Assembly (NCBI GenBank): GCA_016707005.1
Contig: JADJIQ010000005.1
Span: 310,001-374,000, forward strand
From: Ignavibacteria bacterium
GTDB lineage: Bacteria > Bacteroidota > Ignavibacteria > Kapaibacteriales > Kapaibacteriaceae
DNA length: 64,000 bases
Reading direction: 5' to 3'
The notes under the pieces are model-generated. The model worked only from the letters and a program-made list of their open reading frames with translations. It searched no databases and was not told where the DNA came from. This document shows, piece by piece, positions 47,256 to 55,944 of the stretch (position 1 is the first letter of the stretch; each line of letters opens with the position of its first letter). The translations under genes and the position numbers were made by a program.

Positions 47256-50176
47256 CGGATCACCTCCATGAGTACTACGCTACGGTTCAACGTCGACTCC
47301 AGCACTACCACGTATCTTCCGGATGGTAGATCTCCAACATCGATGGGTATGTCCTTCATCGTATTGCCAGCGACAACCCCACTTGCTCTCACTCCTCCAA
47401 CGGTCTTACCGAGAACATCCTCGATGCGAAGCATCCACGATGTTTCCTTGTCGGCATTGATCCGCACCGTTGTTGATCCCTGCACAGGGTTGGGCATTAC
47501 ACCAATGATGTTGGCTGCTGGGTTGGGAGAGAGGAACCGTCGCGCAATGCCCCCTGCTCGACAGATCTCATCGAGAGCAAAGACCGCAGCTGCCCCATTC
47601 CCACTGATACTACAACCATTCGATCCAAGGGCACTCACGATCTCGATGATGGTAGAATCGTGTTCGCCAAGGGTTGAAATGAATTGCAACTGAGCGCGAT
47701 AGGTGGAGTCGGTCTTCACAAGAGGCACAGTCACGATCCGTGTACCACTGCCATCAGTATTCCCCCGAGACGCATCATTGGCCGGGGCAAGAATCGTTGA
47801 CGTCCGCAGGACAACTGTGGCGGTAGCATTGGTACCGATGCATGATGGCGTGCCTTGTTGTTCTCGCACACTCACGTCTACATCTATACGCTCTCCATCT
47901 CGTGCGATCTGCTTCGACACCACAACTTGGGCTTGTTCCGTACCAACAACGGTATCCACCGTGACGACGATCGGAACCACAGCACATCCGAAACCATCCG
48001 TTCCTGTGATCGTTCGTTGTTGTGCGCCGCGCAGCGTACGAGTTCGTAACGCAGACCCATCGTCCCATTGGAATGTGATCAATTCATTTGGCACCTGCGC
48101 TACTACTGAGTCGCATGGACAGATGGTGGTGTCCGTAAATCCAACGCTTGTTACTAAGGGGCTTCTTACAAACACTGTGACGTTGGTGGTATCCCTACAT
48201 CCATTTGCATCCGTACCGATCACCGTGTACGTTACATCCGACATTGGCATTGCGTTCACTGTTGGTCCAACACCAGAGAGCAATCCGGAGCCCGACCATT
48301 GATACGATACACCACCGCTCGCTCTCAGCGTAGCCGTTGTACCCGCGCAGATGGTTGTGTCAGCAGACACTGTGACGCTAGGCAATGGCAGTTCATTCAC
48401 TGTTACGGAGTCTGTAGTGATGCAGCCATTGGCATCAGTATGGATCACCCGATAGCCCCCTGCCTGAGTGGCAATAAGAATACTATCCGTTGATCCATCA
48501 CTCCACAGGAAGGTACCAGACGTTAGTCCCGAGCTGAGACGAAGCGAAGAACCGCTGCACACATTCAACGATCCATTCGGCGAAAGTCGAGGTGCTGTAG
48601 TGGGGTTGATAGTAACCGTTACCGTGCGGCTATCCACACACGTATTCGGTCCGGTAACAGTGATCGTATAGGTTGTTGTCACTGCCGGACGTGCCACCGT
48701 TGTTGCATTGGTTGTTGTGCTTAATCCGGTTGGTGGAGACCACACAACGGTGCTACCAATCGGCACAACTGCGTTGAGTGTTGCAGAGGTATTTGGACAG
48801 ATCGATGTATCGGCAAGCCCCGTGATCGTTGGAAGCGGAAGAGCAGTGATCGTTACGTCTTGCCCCACCATACATCCTCTGTCGTCTGAAGCGAGGACGG
48901 AATATGTCTGTGTCTGCCCGATCGTCACCGTCGGATTTGCGATCGTAGGATCAGACAGTCCGGTAGGGGGCGACCACTGATACGTATACCCGGCGCGCGG
49001 TGCAAGTCCCAGCGCGATCTGCGTGCCTACACATACAGCTGTATCCGTACGTGTAAAGCGAGGGATGAAGATGTCCTGCGGGAAGTTCGCCAGACCATAC
49101 TGATTGGTGGTTCCTGCTGCGAGTGTCAGTGCGTTTGAGACAAAGGTGCATCCTACGCCAACAACGTTTGGGAGACTGACTGCTGAGAGGAAGGGTTGGA
49201 AGTTCATACAGATATACATCTTCCCGTCCGGTGCTATCTGCATATGTCCCGGCGTCACATTCTGATTCACCGTCCCAACGGTCACCTTCGTTGCCGGAAT
49301 GTTCGCCTGCGAAAGATCGAACTGGAAGATGCTACTGCGGGTAGTTCCAAGCGATGCCCATCCATTGTTTGTGTATAAGAGTCGGCTGTCCGGTGAGAAG
49401 CAACAGCCGTACTGCATCGTTCCCAGGTCGAACGTGATGCCAATTGTTGCTTGGCCTGTTGCATTGTTGAACCGATAGAACTCCGTGCCGAGGTTCTCAT
49501 TCACCGCAGCAAGGTATCTCCCGTCGGGAGAGACCTTCATTTCCCCTCGCACCTGATTGATGGCTGTGATCGGAAGAAGTCCGGGAGATGATACGGCACC
49601 GGCAAGTGACAGCCCCGTGGGCAGTACCGGTATTGCACGGATCGTGCCATCACGTTTCTTAAAGAGTACCCAATAGTCTCTTCCGTTGCATTGCCGCACA
49701 GCCGTGAGCTTTTCTGTGACCTGTACGTCGAGGTCCTGCGTTGCACCGATCGTCAGTGACCCATCAGGATTCACTTGAACCGGTCTGGCAACGCAGCGTT
49801 TCTGCGGTCCGGACTCATCCTCAACAGCGAAGATGATGAACCTATCTGTTGTATTTGGCACGCGAACAATGATCGCCCCCTGCGTAGAAGAAGGGTTGCG
49901 TATCGAAGCATCGGTGGAGACCAGTACTCCATTGCGATCGAAGACGCGTGGTCCATCGGTAAAGAATAGCAGCGCCCCCGTAACCGAGTCACAGACAGAC
50001 GCCGAACCTTCCGGTGCTGTGAAATTCGGCTGTGTACCAACTAACGGCGGAACCGTGCGGAAGTCAACCTGCACCTTGTTCCCGAAGATCCACAATGATG
50101 ATGTGAGATCCTGCCCCAAGACCGGTGTGATCATCATGACGATCACTACCGCGAATTGAACGATACCCCTACCCAT
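47252..50176 (-). CDS. Secreted propeller/Ig-like protein with T9SS sorting domain
   Basis: A 974-aa protein with signal peptide (GIVQFAVVIVMMITPVLGQ) and an N-terminal propeller (~25-370) like that of the protein at 40597 (SLWIFGNKVQVDF, RGEMKVSPDGRYLAAV, PGHMQIAPDGKMYI). Three to four PKD/SprB-like Ig domains follow (YTYQWSPPTGLSDPT, VVWSPPTGLST, TFLWSDGSTDS, VSYQWSGSGLLSG). The C terminus, GVMPNPVQGSTTVRIN...LRIEDVLGKTVGG...GDLPSGRYVVVLES, is a good type A T9SS sorting domain. AGGAGG lies 5 bp before the ATG. It is coupled to the OmpA-barrel gene. Likely a surface protein. Confidence 0.88.
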   Translation of the reverse strand: MGRGIVQFAVVIVMMITPVLGQDLTSSLWIFGNKVQVDFRTVPPLVGTQPNFTAPEGSASVCDSVTGALLFFTDGPRVFDRNGVLVSTDASIRNPSSTQGAIIVRVPNTTDRFIIFAVEDESGPQKRCVARPVQVNPDGSLTIGATQDLDVQVTEKLTAVRQCNGRDYWVLFKKRDGTIRAIPVLPTGLSLAGAVSSPGLLPITAINQVRGEMKVSPDGRYLAAVNENLGTEFYRFNNATGQATIGITFDLGTMQYGCCFSPDSRLLYTNNGWASLGTTRSSIFQFDLSQANIPATKVTVGTVNQNVTPGHMQIAPDGKMYICMNFQPFLSAVSLPNVVGVGCTFVSNALTLAAGTTNQYGLANFPQDIFIPRFTRTDTAVCVGTQIALGLAPRAGYTYQWSPPTGLSDPTIANPTVTIGQTQTYSVLASDDRGCMVGQDVTITALPLPTITGLADTSICPNTSATLNAVVPIGSTVVWSPPTGLSTTTNATTVARPAVTTTYTITVTGPNTCVDSRTVTVTINPTTAPRLSPNGSLNVCSGSSLRLSSGLTSGTFLWSDGSTDSILIATQAGGYRVIHTDANGCITTDSVTVNELPLPSVTVSADTTICAGTTATLRASGGVSYQWSGSGLLSGVGPTVNAMPMSDVTYTVIGTDANGCRDTTNVTVFVRSPLVTSVGFTDTTICPCDSVVAQVPNELITFQWDDGSALRTRTLRGAQQRTITGTDGFGCAVVPIVVTVDTVVGTEQAQVVVSKQIARDGERIDVDVSVREQQGTPSCIGTNATATVVLRTSTILAPANDASRGNTDGSGTRIVTVPLVKTDSTYRAQLQFISTLGEHDSTIIEIVSALGSNGCSISGNGAAAVFALDEICRAGGIARRFLSPNPAANIIGVMPNPVQGSTTVRINADKETSWMLRIEDVLGKTVGGVRASGVVAGNTMKDIPIDVGDLPSGRYVVVLESTLNRSVVLMEVIR

Positions 50177-50263
50177 ACACCCTCCTATGAGTTAGCCCGT
50201 ATCAAGGATGCCAACATAGGTAAAAATGCTGAGCTACCCCCATGCGCCTACCCCCATGCGCCC

Positions 50264-50430
50264 TTACCCCCATGACTTCGTCTGGGCTAGCATACTTTCG
50301 CCCTTACCCCCATGACTTCGTCATGGGCTAGCATACTTACGCCCCTTCGGGGCTATTCGCTATTCACTATTCGCTATTCGCTATTCGCTATTCGCTATTC
50401 ACTATTCGCTATTCGCTATTCCCTATTCGC
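50264..50430 (+). repeat. Dispersed hairpin element with (TATTCGC)n tail, copies 2-3
   Basis: A truncated copy (CCCCCATGACTTCGTC, from 50264) is followed by a full copy: CCCATGAC-TTC-GTCATGGG, CTAGCATACTT, GCCCC-TTC-GGGGC, then eleven 7-bp units from 50354 to 50430 (TATTCGC with TATTCAC and TATTCCC variants). It fills the divergent region between 50176 and 50442 and ends 11 bp before the antiporter ATG. Confidence 0.87.
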
Positions 50431-50441
50431 TATTTTCCCCA

Positions 50442-51491
50442 ATGCGCTGGCTCCTACTCCTCGTCCCCGCGGCGATCGGCGTTACGGTGTTCGCACCGGA
50501 CAGCCCCTTGCTCGTTTTTGTCACCTGCGTGCTTGCCCTTATTCCGCTGGCCGCGCTTCTTGGTGAGGCAACCGAGCATGTTGCCGCCCATGTTGGGTCC
50601 TCGATAGGGGGCTTGTTGAATGCTACGTTTGGCAATCTTGCTGAGCTCATCATTCTCACAGCGATGTTGTCGCGTGGATTACACGAGATCGTTCTAGCCG
50701 GTATTCTGGGTGCGATCTTGGTGAATGCAATGTTTGCGAGCGGACTTTCGATGTTCGTTGGCGGACTCCGCGATCACGTGCAGGAATACAACAGAGAGAG
50801 CGCCAGAGACATGGCTACGCTGTTGGCCCTCGCAGTCTTTGGTCTTGCTGTGATCTCCGTTGTGGATATGCGGCAAGCCGAAAGTGCAACATCGGGACAA
50901 CACGGCGCTCATGGCACGCCGATCATTGCCGGGATGCTCTTCTTTGGGTATCTGCTGTACTTGTTCTACAGCATGTACACACACAAAGACCTCTTTCAAA
51001 GCAGACGTGAGTCCCACGAAGAAGATACGTGGTCATTGAAGAAGGGGCTCCTTGTATTGCTTGGTGTGACCGTCTTTGTGGTGTGGCTTAGCGAGACTCT
51101 CTCGGGTGCGGTTGAAGCCGTTGTTGCTACTGCCGGACTAAGCGAGGTGTTCGTTGGTGCGGTTGTGATCGCTGTGATCGGCGGCGCTGCAGAGATGGCT
51201 TCCGCTGTGCGAGCTGCGGGGAAAGACAGGCTTGATCTTGCGTTGTCGATCTCTATGGGCGGAAGCGTACAGATCGCATTGTTCGTTGCCCCGGCACTTG
51301 TTCTCGTAAGCTATCTCGTGGGTACCAAGCCTCTTCACCTTGTCTTCAAACCACAAGCAGTTATCCTCTTGTTCTTTTCTGTGATCATCATGGCCCAACT
51401 GTCATCGGACGGGCGTTCTACGTGGTTCAAGGGTGCTCTGTTGCTCATCGTCTACCTCATCCTCGCCACGGCGATCTATTTGGTACCGTGA
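50442..51491 (+). CDS. cax: Ca2+/H+ antiporter (CaCA superfamily, Cax)
   Basis: A 349-aa inner-membrane cation/proton exchanger with about 11 hydrophobic segments. The two inverted alpha-repeat signatures of the CaCA superfamily are visible: LLNATFGNLAELIILTAML (Asn65, Glu68) in the first half and VIGGAAEMASAVRAAGKDR with SISMGGSVQIALFVAP in the second. An acidic, His-containing loop (SATSGQHGAHG) and a charged cytoplasmic loop (QSRRESHEEDTW) separate the halves. Length fits the family. It exports Ca2+ (or related divalent cations) against protons. A (TATTCGC)n array lies just upstream, with no Shine-Dalgarno. Confidence 0.92.
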   Translation: MRWLLLLVPAAIGVTVFAPDSPLLVFVTCVLALIPLAALLGEATEHVAAHVGSSIGGLLNATFGNLAELIILTAMLSRGLHEIVLAGILGAILVNAMFASGLSMFVGGLRDHVQEYNRESARDMATLLALAVFGLAVISVVDMRQAESATSGQHGAHGTPIIAGMLFFGYLLYLFYSMYTHKDLFQSRRESHEEDTWSLKKGLLVLLGVTVFVVWLSETLSGAVEAVVATAGLSEVFVGAVVIAVIGGAAEMASAVRAAGKDRLDLALSISMGGSVQIALFVAPALVLVSYLVGTKPLHLVFKPQAVILLFFSVIIMAQLSSDGRSTWFKGALLLIVYLILATAIYLVP

Positions 51492-51493
51492 TC

Positions 51494-51863
51494 ATGAAGT
51501 ACTTCGCTCTTCTTCTCGTATCCCTCGCCGTGGTGGTGAGTTTCAACACTCAGCCCCTTCTTGGACAAGACGAAAAGGCGATGCGAAAGAAGTGCGCGGT
51601 CTCGGTTACGTGGACATGGCGCGGAGAAGATGCTACCACCGTGGTTACCGTCAAGAATGCCACAAAGAAGACGTTGGTTGACCCCGTGGTTCGTGTGCGG
51701 TTCTACAACAAAGAAGGCGCTGAGGTCAGCACCGATGCCAAGGGGCTATGCAGCCCGCATCAAGCCAGGTGCGTCCAAGCGGTTGGAAGCACGGTTTTGG
51801 TCGAGCGTAGATACAACTGCCGTGACTGCCAAGGGCGAAGTCGAGTACTGTGTGTTTGAATAG
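51494..51863 (+). pseudogene. FxLYD-domain secreted protein, frameshifted at a GGGG run
   Basis: The ATG at 51494, 2 bp after the antiporter stop, starts a signal peptide (MKYFALLLVSLAVVVSFNTQ) and an FxLYD-like beta domain (VTVKNATKKTLVDPVVRVRF, then YNKEGAEVSTDAKG). In that frame the protein turns into an unlike Cys-rich end and stops at 51859. Skipping one base in GGGG (51742-51745) restores a natural ending, YAARIKPGASKRLEARFW then SVDTTAVTAKGEVEYCVF, stopping at 51863. The corrected 122-aa protein fits FxLYD, where 'I-PG-S--FEA' closes the domain. Either a real one-base insertion or a sequencing error in the homopolymer. Confidence 0.75.
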
Positions 51864-51883
51864 CAGCACCTGGAAAACACACA

Positions 51884-51916
51884 ACGAGCGGACGATCTTA
51901 TCGATCATCCGCTCGT
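51884..51916 (-). terminator. Strong hairpin between convergent genes
   Basis: ACGAGCGGACGATC (51884-51897) and GATCATCCGCTCGT (51903-51916) pair with one mismatch around a 5-nt loop. On the minus strand it is followed by a T-rich stretch (GTGTGTTTT), so it most likely ends transcription of the 55220-51959 genes; on the + strand a G-run follows instead. Confidence 0.7.
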
Positions 51917-51958
51917 GTGAGGGGGGGGTACATTGGGAGGGTACCAATGTCTACCAAG

Positions 51959-52807
51959 TCATTTCAGGAATCTTGCTGTAGTAGTGGTGTTTGAACCACG
52001 GAGCAGAAGGCCATATACTCCCTTAGGAAGTACAAGGTTCGAGAGGTCAACGACGATCACGCCCAAGCCATCGGGTTGATGGGTTCCGAGAAGGCGCTGT
52101 TCACCAACTGCATTTACGATCGAAACAGAATAGACGTCGGCCTCGATGCCTGAGATGGTCAATGACGTTGCGTCGTTCATCGGCTGTGGCCAAACATTCT
52201 GCGACACTGTTGAGACGAGTTCTTCAACAGATGTAGTGGCCTTGACATCGATCGAGATCGGCTGCATCCAGTTCCAAACATCAGATGCCGTCTCTGCACC
52301 ATCAAGATCCACTGCATTTCCCACAGCGCGCAGATACACGGTCCCTTCGGCTGTTGGCGCCGTGTAGGTAAAGCTGAACGTTGCCATGCCGGCAGCCATG
52401 GACTTTGGTGCCGAGTGTGTTAGCTCAGCCCCCTTCTTTGCTAGTCCAGAGCCTGCAACTGGAGCAAGCACGCCTGCATCCGTTGTACCGGTTGCCGTTG
52501 TTTTTACGGCCACGCCAACGCCAGCGCCTTGCAATGTTGTATGAGCCACAACCACCGTAAACGTGCGTGTTTCACCTGGCGCCATGGATATGGTTGTGCC
52601 GGTAATGCCTTCGATGGACACCGTTGTAGACGGTGTTGCAAACTCACCATGACAATCGCCACAACCAGCTCCTGTAAGAGATGTGCGCCCGTTCTTGCCG
52701 CCTTCGTCTGCAATGGATCGAGGAGCGGTGGTTATGAACGATGCAATAGACAAGACCAGTGCGATGGTAGTGGTCAAGGTTCGACGGGTAGACATTTTCA
52801 TTTCCAT
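51959..52807 (-). CDS. Choice-of-anchor V-type secreted protein with CxxCH motif and T9SS-like tail
   Basis: A ~282-aa exported protein. ATG at 52807 is taken, with further in-frame ATGs at 52801 and 52795; all give the signal peptide TLTTTIALVLSIASFITTA. SLTGAGCGDCHGEF has a CxxCH motif typical of haem c attachment and of choice-of-anchor V domains, which continue with PGETRTFTVVVAHTT, LTHSAPKSMAAGMATFSFTY and TVYLRAVGNAVDLDG. The last ~70 residues (ISGIEADVYSVSIVNAVGEQ...PKGVYGLLLRGS) are a T9SS sorting-like tail. It starts 25 bp after the larger paralogue 52833-55220. Haem binding is inference. Confidence 0.8.
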   Translation of the reverse strand: MEMKMSTRRTLTTTIALVLSIASFITTAPRSIADEGGKNGRTSLTGAGCGDCHGEFATPSTTVSIEGITGTTISMAPGETRTFTVVVAHTTLQGAGVGVAVKTTATGTTDAGVLAPVAGSGLAKKGAELTHSAPKSMAAGMATFSFTYTAPTAEGTVYLRAVGNAVDLDGAETASDVWNWMQPISIDVKATTSVEELVSTVSQNVWPQPMNDATSLTISGIEADVYSVSIVNAVGEQRLLGTHQPDGLGVIVVDLSNLVLPKGVYGLLLRGSNTTTTARFLK

Positions 52808-52832
52808 GATTGGTGTGTAAACGTGTTGATGT

Positions 52833-55220
52833 TTAGCGTACCACAACAAATGGCGTAGCATTTGTAAGGGGCATATCAGCCGTGATCCATCGCACCAGAT
52901 ACATGCCCGGTGCAAAGTCTACGTTGAATCGGTCCGTGCCGGATGTGATCCCGCCGCGACGCACAACTGCTCCTGTGAGCGAGTAGATCTCGTACCTGAC
53001 CACTTCCGTTGAAGGTGCATGCACGGTAGCTTCACTGTTCACAGCTACCGGAAGTGGTGTAACAAGAATGGCGCTAGAAGTGCTACCATCCATCACATCA
53101 GAGATGATCGGATTCTTGATGTAGAAGGCACCTGATACTTCGAGAACTCTCGATGGATCTGCATCATCCACGATTCGAACTACACCTAGTCCGTCTGCAT
53201 GCTTTGGGATGCTCCACACATAATACTTGCGCGATGCATCTACGGCATGGGCGATCTCTGTCCATCCGTCGCCACAACCGTCCCATTGAATACGGATCTT
53301 CTTTGCGGAGTTCGTGATCCATTCTATACGGTGTGTTTGACCAGGAATCATCACTGCACCTGTTCGAGGCGAAGTGATATGCACCACCACGATCGACGAA
53401 TCATCGTCATCACCAGAGTTTGTGCTGTCGTTGTCATCATCATCGTCGTCGTCATCGGACTTGGCAACGATCGAAAACGGACTTGCATTCACATTCTGCG
53501 AGAGCGAATCCTTTACATCAGAGATACGGACGTACCCCGTTGTTGTGAGTTGATTCGGCACGGTCCATTCAACATTGCCCTGGGACTGTGGAACACTCGA
53601 GGCGATCAACAACCATGGTCCCGCAGGACTGTCTGCCGACCACTCAACCCGAAGATTCACACCCGCCGTGTCTGTTGAATCATTCCCGCCAGTACCCGTT
53701 GAGTCATTCCCACCCGTACCGGTGGAGTCATTCCCACCAGTGCCGGTAGAATCATTCCCGCCAGTACCCGTTGAGTCATTCCCACCCGTACCGGTGGAGT
53801 CATTGTCGTCACTATCGTCACTATCGTCATTGTCGTCACTGTCGTCATCATCATCATCGTCACTGTCGTCATCATCGTCACTGTCGTCACTGTCGTCACT
53901 GTCGTCGCTGTCGTCATCGTCGTCACTGTCGTCACTATCGTCACTGTCATCTTCGTCCTCTTCTTCCACCATTACTATCGGGCCCGTTGCACCGTTCCAC
54001 CGAACGATCACCTTATCACCGGGATGGTAGATCTCGCCACCAACGGGTGAGAGGAGGGCAAGTTTGAGAGGAGCAGAAGCCTTGATGGACATCGCTGTTG
54101 TGTTCATTGACGTTACGCCGGGAGTCTCTACACTTTGAATGCGTATAAAGAGAGCCGCCGTGGTGTCAGTTGGAACCGTCCATGTGAAGACGCCGGTTGA
54201 AGCCGGTGTACTTGCCGTGATCGAAGACCACGGACCTGATTCGCCAGTAGTGCTGTAGTCGATCTTCACGTTCTGTACGCTCGTTGACGTCCATCTGATC
54301 TGAGCGGAAGAGCCTACCCATAGAGTAGCACCGCCTGCAGGTGCTGTTATGGCCAGAGCAGCTGGTGGTGGAGTATTGACAATGGCGAAAGCTGCATTGG
54401 AGACGTCAGACGTGGTGGACGATGCTGCTGCATCGCGAATCCGGACATATCCCGTTGTTGTGGTTGTGCTTGGCACCGTCCATGCGTGAGTTCCTGCTGA
54501 AGCAGCCACAGAGGCTGCGATCGTTGTCCACGGACCAGTTGCCGAAGAGGCGCTCCATTCAATGGTGACGTTGGTAACGGAACTCGACGTCCAGTTGATC
54601 GCTTGTGTTGACCCTGCAAGGAATTGTTCTCCTCCGTTAGGGCGCGTAAGAGTGATCACTGGTGTAGGGGCCGTTGCCTGAACAACGAGAGTGAACTCCG
54701 GAAGTCGGTTCCATACATCGCCATTGTCTTCAGCGCCGTCATCGTTCGCTGAGAGTCCAACTGCGCGTAGATAATACGTACCTGGTGTAGTGGGCGCTGT
54801 CCACGTGAAGTCGTATTGAGCTTGATTGCCCACCATGGTCTTTGGTGCCGTATGGGTGAGTTCGCGAGCCGTACCCGACATCTTGACCTGGAGTCCCGTT
54901 CCGCCGGCGGCAAGTGTACCCGCATCCGTTGTTCCGTTGATGTCCGTTTTCACGGCGATGTTCACCCCGGCCACTCTTCCAGTACCTACATGGGCTACAA
55001 GAACCGAAAGATTGAGGGTTTGTCCGGGAGTTGCTGTGCGCGTGTTGCCGGTTGATCCCGGAACACTGACAGTAACGGCCGCAGAGGATCCCGTAGCATG
55101 ACAGGTACCGCAACCGGCACTGTTAAAAGCTGTACGTGCAACCTTGCCATTGTTGCTGGCTAAACCGGGCACAGCGATGAGCAAGAAAAGCAGGGCAGAA
55201 AGTTGTAGGAGCCGGGACAT
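52833..55220 (-). CDS. Choice-of-anchor V/Ig-like secreted protein with Asp/Ser and NDSTGTGG repeats
   Basis: A 795-aa protein. ATG at 55220 fits the signal peptide MSRLLQLSALLFLLIAVPGLA; the frame extends upstream without need. AGCGTCHATG gives a CxxCH motif in a choice-of-anchor V domain (~20-195: LTHTAPKTMVGNQAQYDFTW, YYLRAVGLSANDDG). Ig-like surface domains follow (LTRPNGGEQFLAGSTQAINW, TGYVRIRD). Near the middle lies a ~55-residue tract of only Asp/Ser/Asn, then five NDSTGTGG-type octapeptides, another Ig-like domain, a second Asp run, and a final Ig-like domain. The C terminus (VVRYEIYSLTGAVVRRGGIT...APGMYLVRWIT...FVVVR) is T9SS-like. Probably a long surface protein with acidic spacer. 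Confidence 0.82.
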   Translation of the reverse strand: MSRLLQLSALLFLLIAVPGLASNNGKVARTAFNSAGCGTCHATGSSAAVTVSVPGSTGNTRTATPGQTLNLSVLVAHVGTGRVAGVNIAVKTDINGTTDAGTLAAGGTGLQVKMSGTARELTHTAPKTMVGNQAQYDFTWTAPTTPGTYYLRAVGLSANDDGAEDNGDVWNRLPEFTLVVQATAPTPVITLTRPNGGEQFLAGSTQAINWTSSSVTNVTIEWSASSATGPWTTIAASVAASAGTHAWTVPSTTTTTGYVRIRDAAASSTTSDVSNAAFAIVNTPPPAALAITAPAGGATLWVGSSAQIRWTSTSVQNVKIDYSTTGESGPWSSITASTPASTGVFTWTVPTDTTAALFIRIQSVETPGVTSMNTTAMSIKASAPLKLALLSPVGGEIYHPGDKVIVRWNGATGPIVMVEEEDEDDSDDSDDSDDDDDSDDSDDSDDSDDDDDSDDDDDDDSDDNDDSDDSDDNDSTGTGGNDSTGTGGNDSTGTGGNDSTGTGGNDSTGTGGNDSTDTAGVNLRVEWSADSPAGPWLLIASSVPQSQGNVEWTVPNQLTTTGYVRISDVKDSLSQNVNASPFSIVAKSDDDDDDDDNDSTNSGDDDDSSIVVVHITSPRTGAVMIPGQTHRIEWITNSAKKIRIQWDGCGDGWTEIAHAVDASRKYYVWSIPKHADGLGVVRIVDDADPSRVLEVSGAFYIKNPIISDVMDGSTSSAILVTPLPVAVNSEATVHAPSTEVVRYEIYSLTGAVVRRGGITSGTDRFNVDFAPGMYLVRWITADMPLTNATPFVVVR
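53677..53968 (-). repeat. Coding 24-bp repeats and Asp/Ser codon tract
   Basis: Five 24-bp units at 53677, 53701, 53725, 53749 and 53773 encode NDST-GTGG-like octapeptides. Units 1 and 4 are identical and so are units 2 and 5, showing a recent 72-bp duplication. From 53797 to ~53968 GTC/ATC triplets (Asp, Ser on the minus strand) repeat in runs. The array stays in frame. Confidence 0.85.
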
Positions 55221-55383
55221 ATCGGCCTTTAGGGATAGTGTGGACATGCCCCTGTTCATGGGGCTCTGGGGGTATATGGAGAACGGACCAGAAAAGGTTA
55301 CAGGCGGCCAGTCGGGGCTTGGCTGTATCTTTCTGAGCCCCTTTCTCCATGTAGTGCTTGAATCCCTGCAGAACACCTACCTA

Positions 55384-55944
55384 ATGGACATTCACGAACT
55401 TCCATCCGATGAGGATCTCATGCATCGCGTACAACGCGATGATGTTGAGGCATATCGTGAACTGTACAACCGATACAAGAAGAGGATGTTTGCATACATC
55501 CTTCAGATCGTACGGGACCAAGAAGTAGCAAAGGATGTTTTTCAGACGGTTTTCTCGACGGTCTTTGCGAATCGAGATCAGTTCACGTACGGTACGTTCC
55601 GTGCATGGCTCTTCACGATCGCAAAACGAACGGCAATGCGGGCGTGGACAGAAGAAGCCCCTTCTCGAGCGGCCGCGGGAATGGATGAGGCATATGACCC
55701 GATCGATGAAGACGACAAGACAGGGCACGATGTGATCCTTTCCGACGCACTCCGAACTGCCATCGAGAAACTCACTCCCGAGTTCCAAGAGGCATTGCAG
55801 CTGCGGTACTACGAGGATCTGTCGTTCGAGGAGATATCAGAAAGAATGAACACAACATTGTCTCTTGCCAAGGTAAGAGTCACTCGGGCTAAGCAAGCGC
55901 TTCGCAAGCTCATGATCCCGATAGCGTATGAGGTAACATCATGA
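55384..55944 (+). CDS. ECF-type RNA polymerase sigma factor
   Basis: A 186-aa sigma-70 family protein of the ECF group. Region 2 spans ~10-80 (DLMHRVQRDDVEAYRELYNR, AKDVFQTVFSTVFANRDQF, FRAWLFTIAKRTAMRAW) and region 4 ~120-180 (AIEKLTPEFQEALQLRYYED, LSFEEISERMNTTLSLAKVR, RAKQALRKLM). The ATG at 55384 gives the usual length; the frame is open 240 bp upstream but that part is not sigma-like. Its stop overlaps the next ATG by 4 bp (ATGA), linking it to a membrane protein that looks like its anti-sigma factor. It lies divergent to the choice-of-anchor V gene at 55220, a possible target. Confidence 0.92.
   Translation: MDIHELPSDEDLMHRVQRDDVEAYRELYNRYKKRMFAYILQIVRDQEVAKDVFQTVFSTVFANRDQFTYGTFRAWLFTIAKRTAMRAWTEEAPSRAAAGMDEAYDPIDEDDKTGHDVILSDALRTAIEKLTPEFQEALQLRYYEDLSFEEISERMNTTLSLAKVRVTRAKQALRKLMIPIAYEVTS

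Noticed and set aside
53677..53796. Regular 24-bp repeats that could suggest a CRISPR-like array
   Set aside because: Units are contiguous without unique spacers, remain in frame, and encode NDSTGTGG-type octapeptides.
53575..54030. + strand frame with Ser/Pro-rich repeats opposite the Asp/Ser tract
   Set aside because: It is the antisense shadow of codon repeats in the 52833-55220 gene; composition is low complexity and unlike a real protein.
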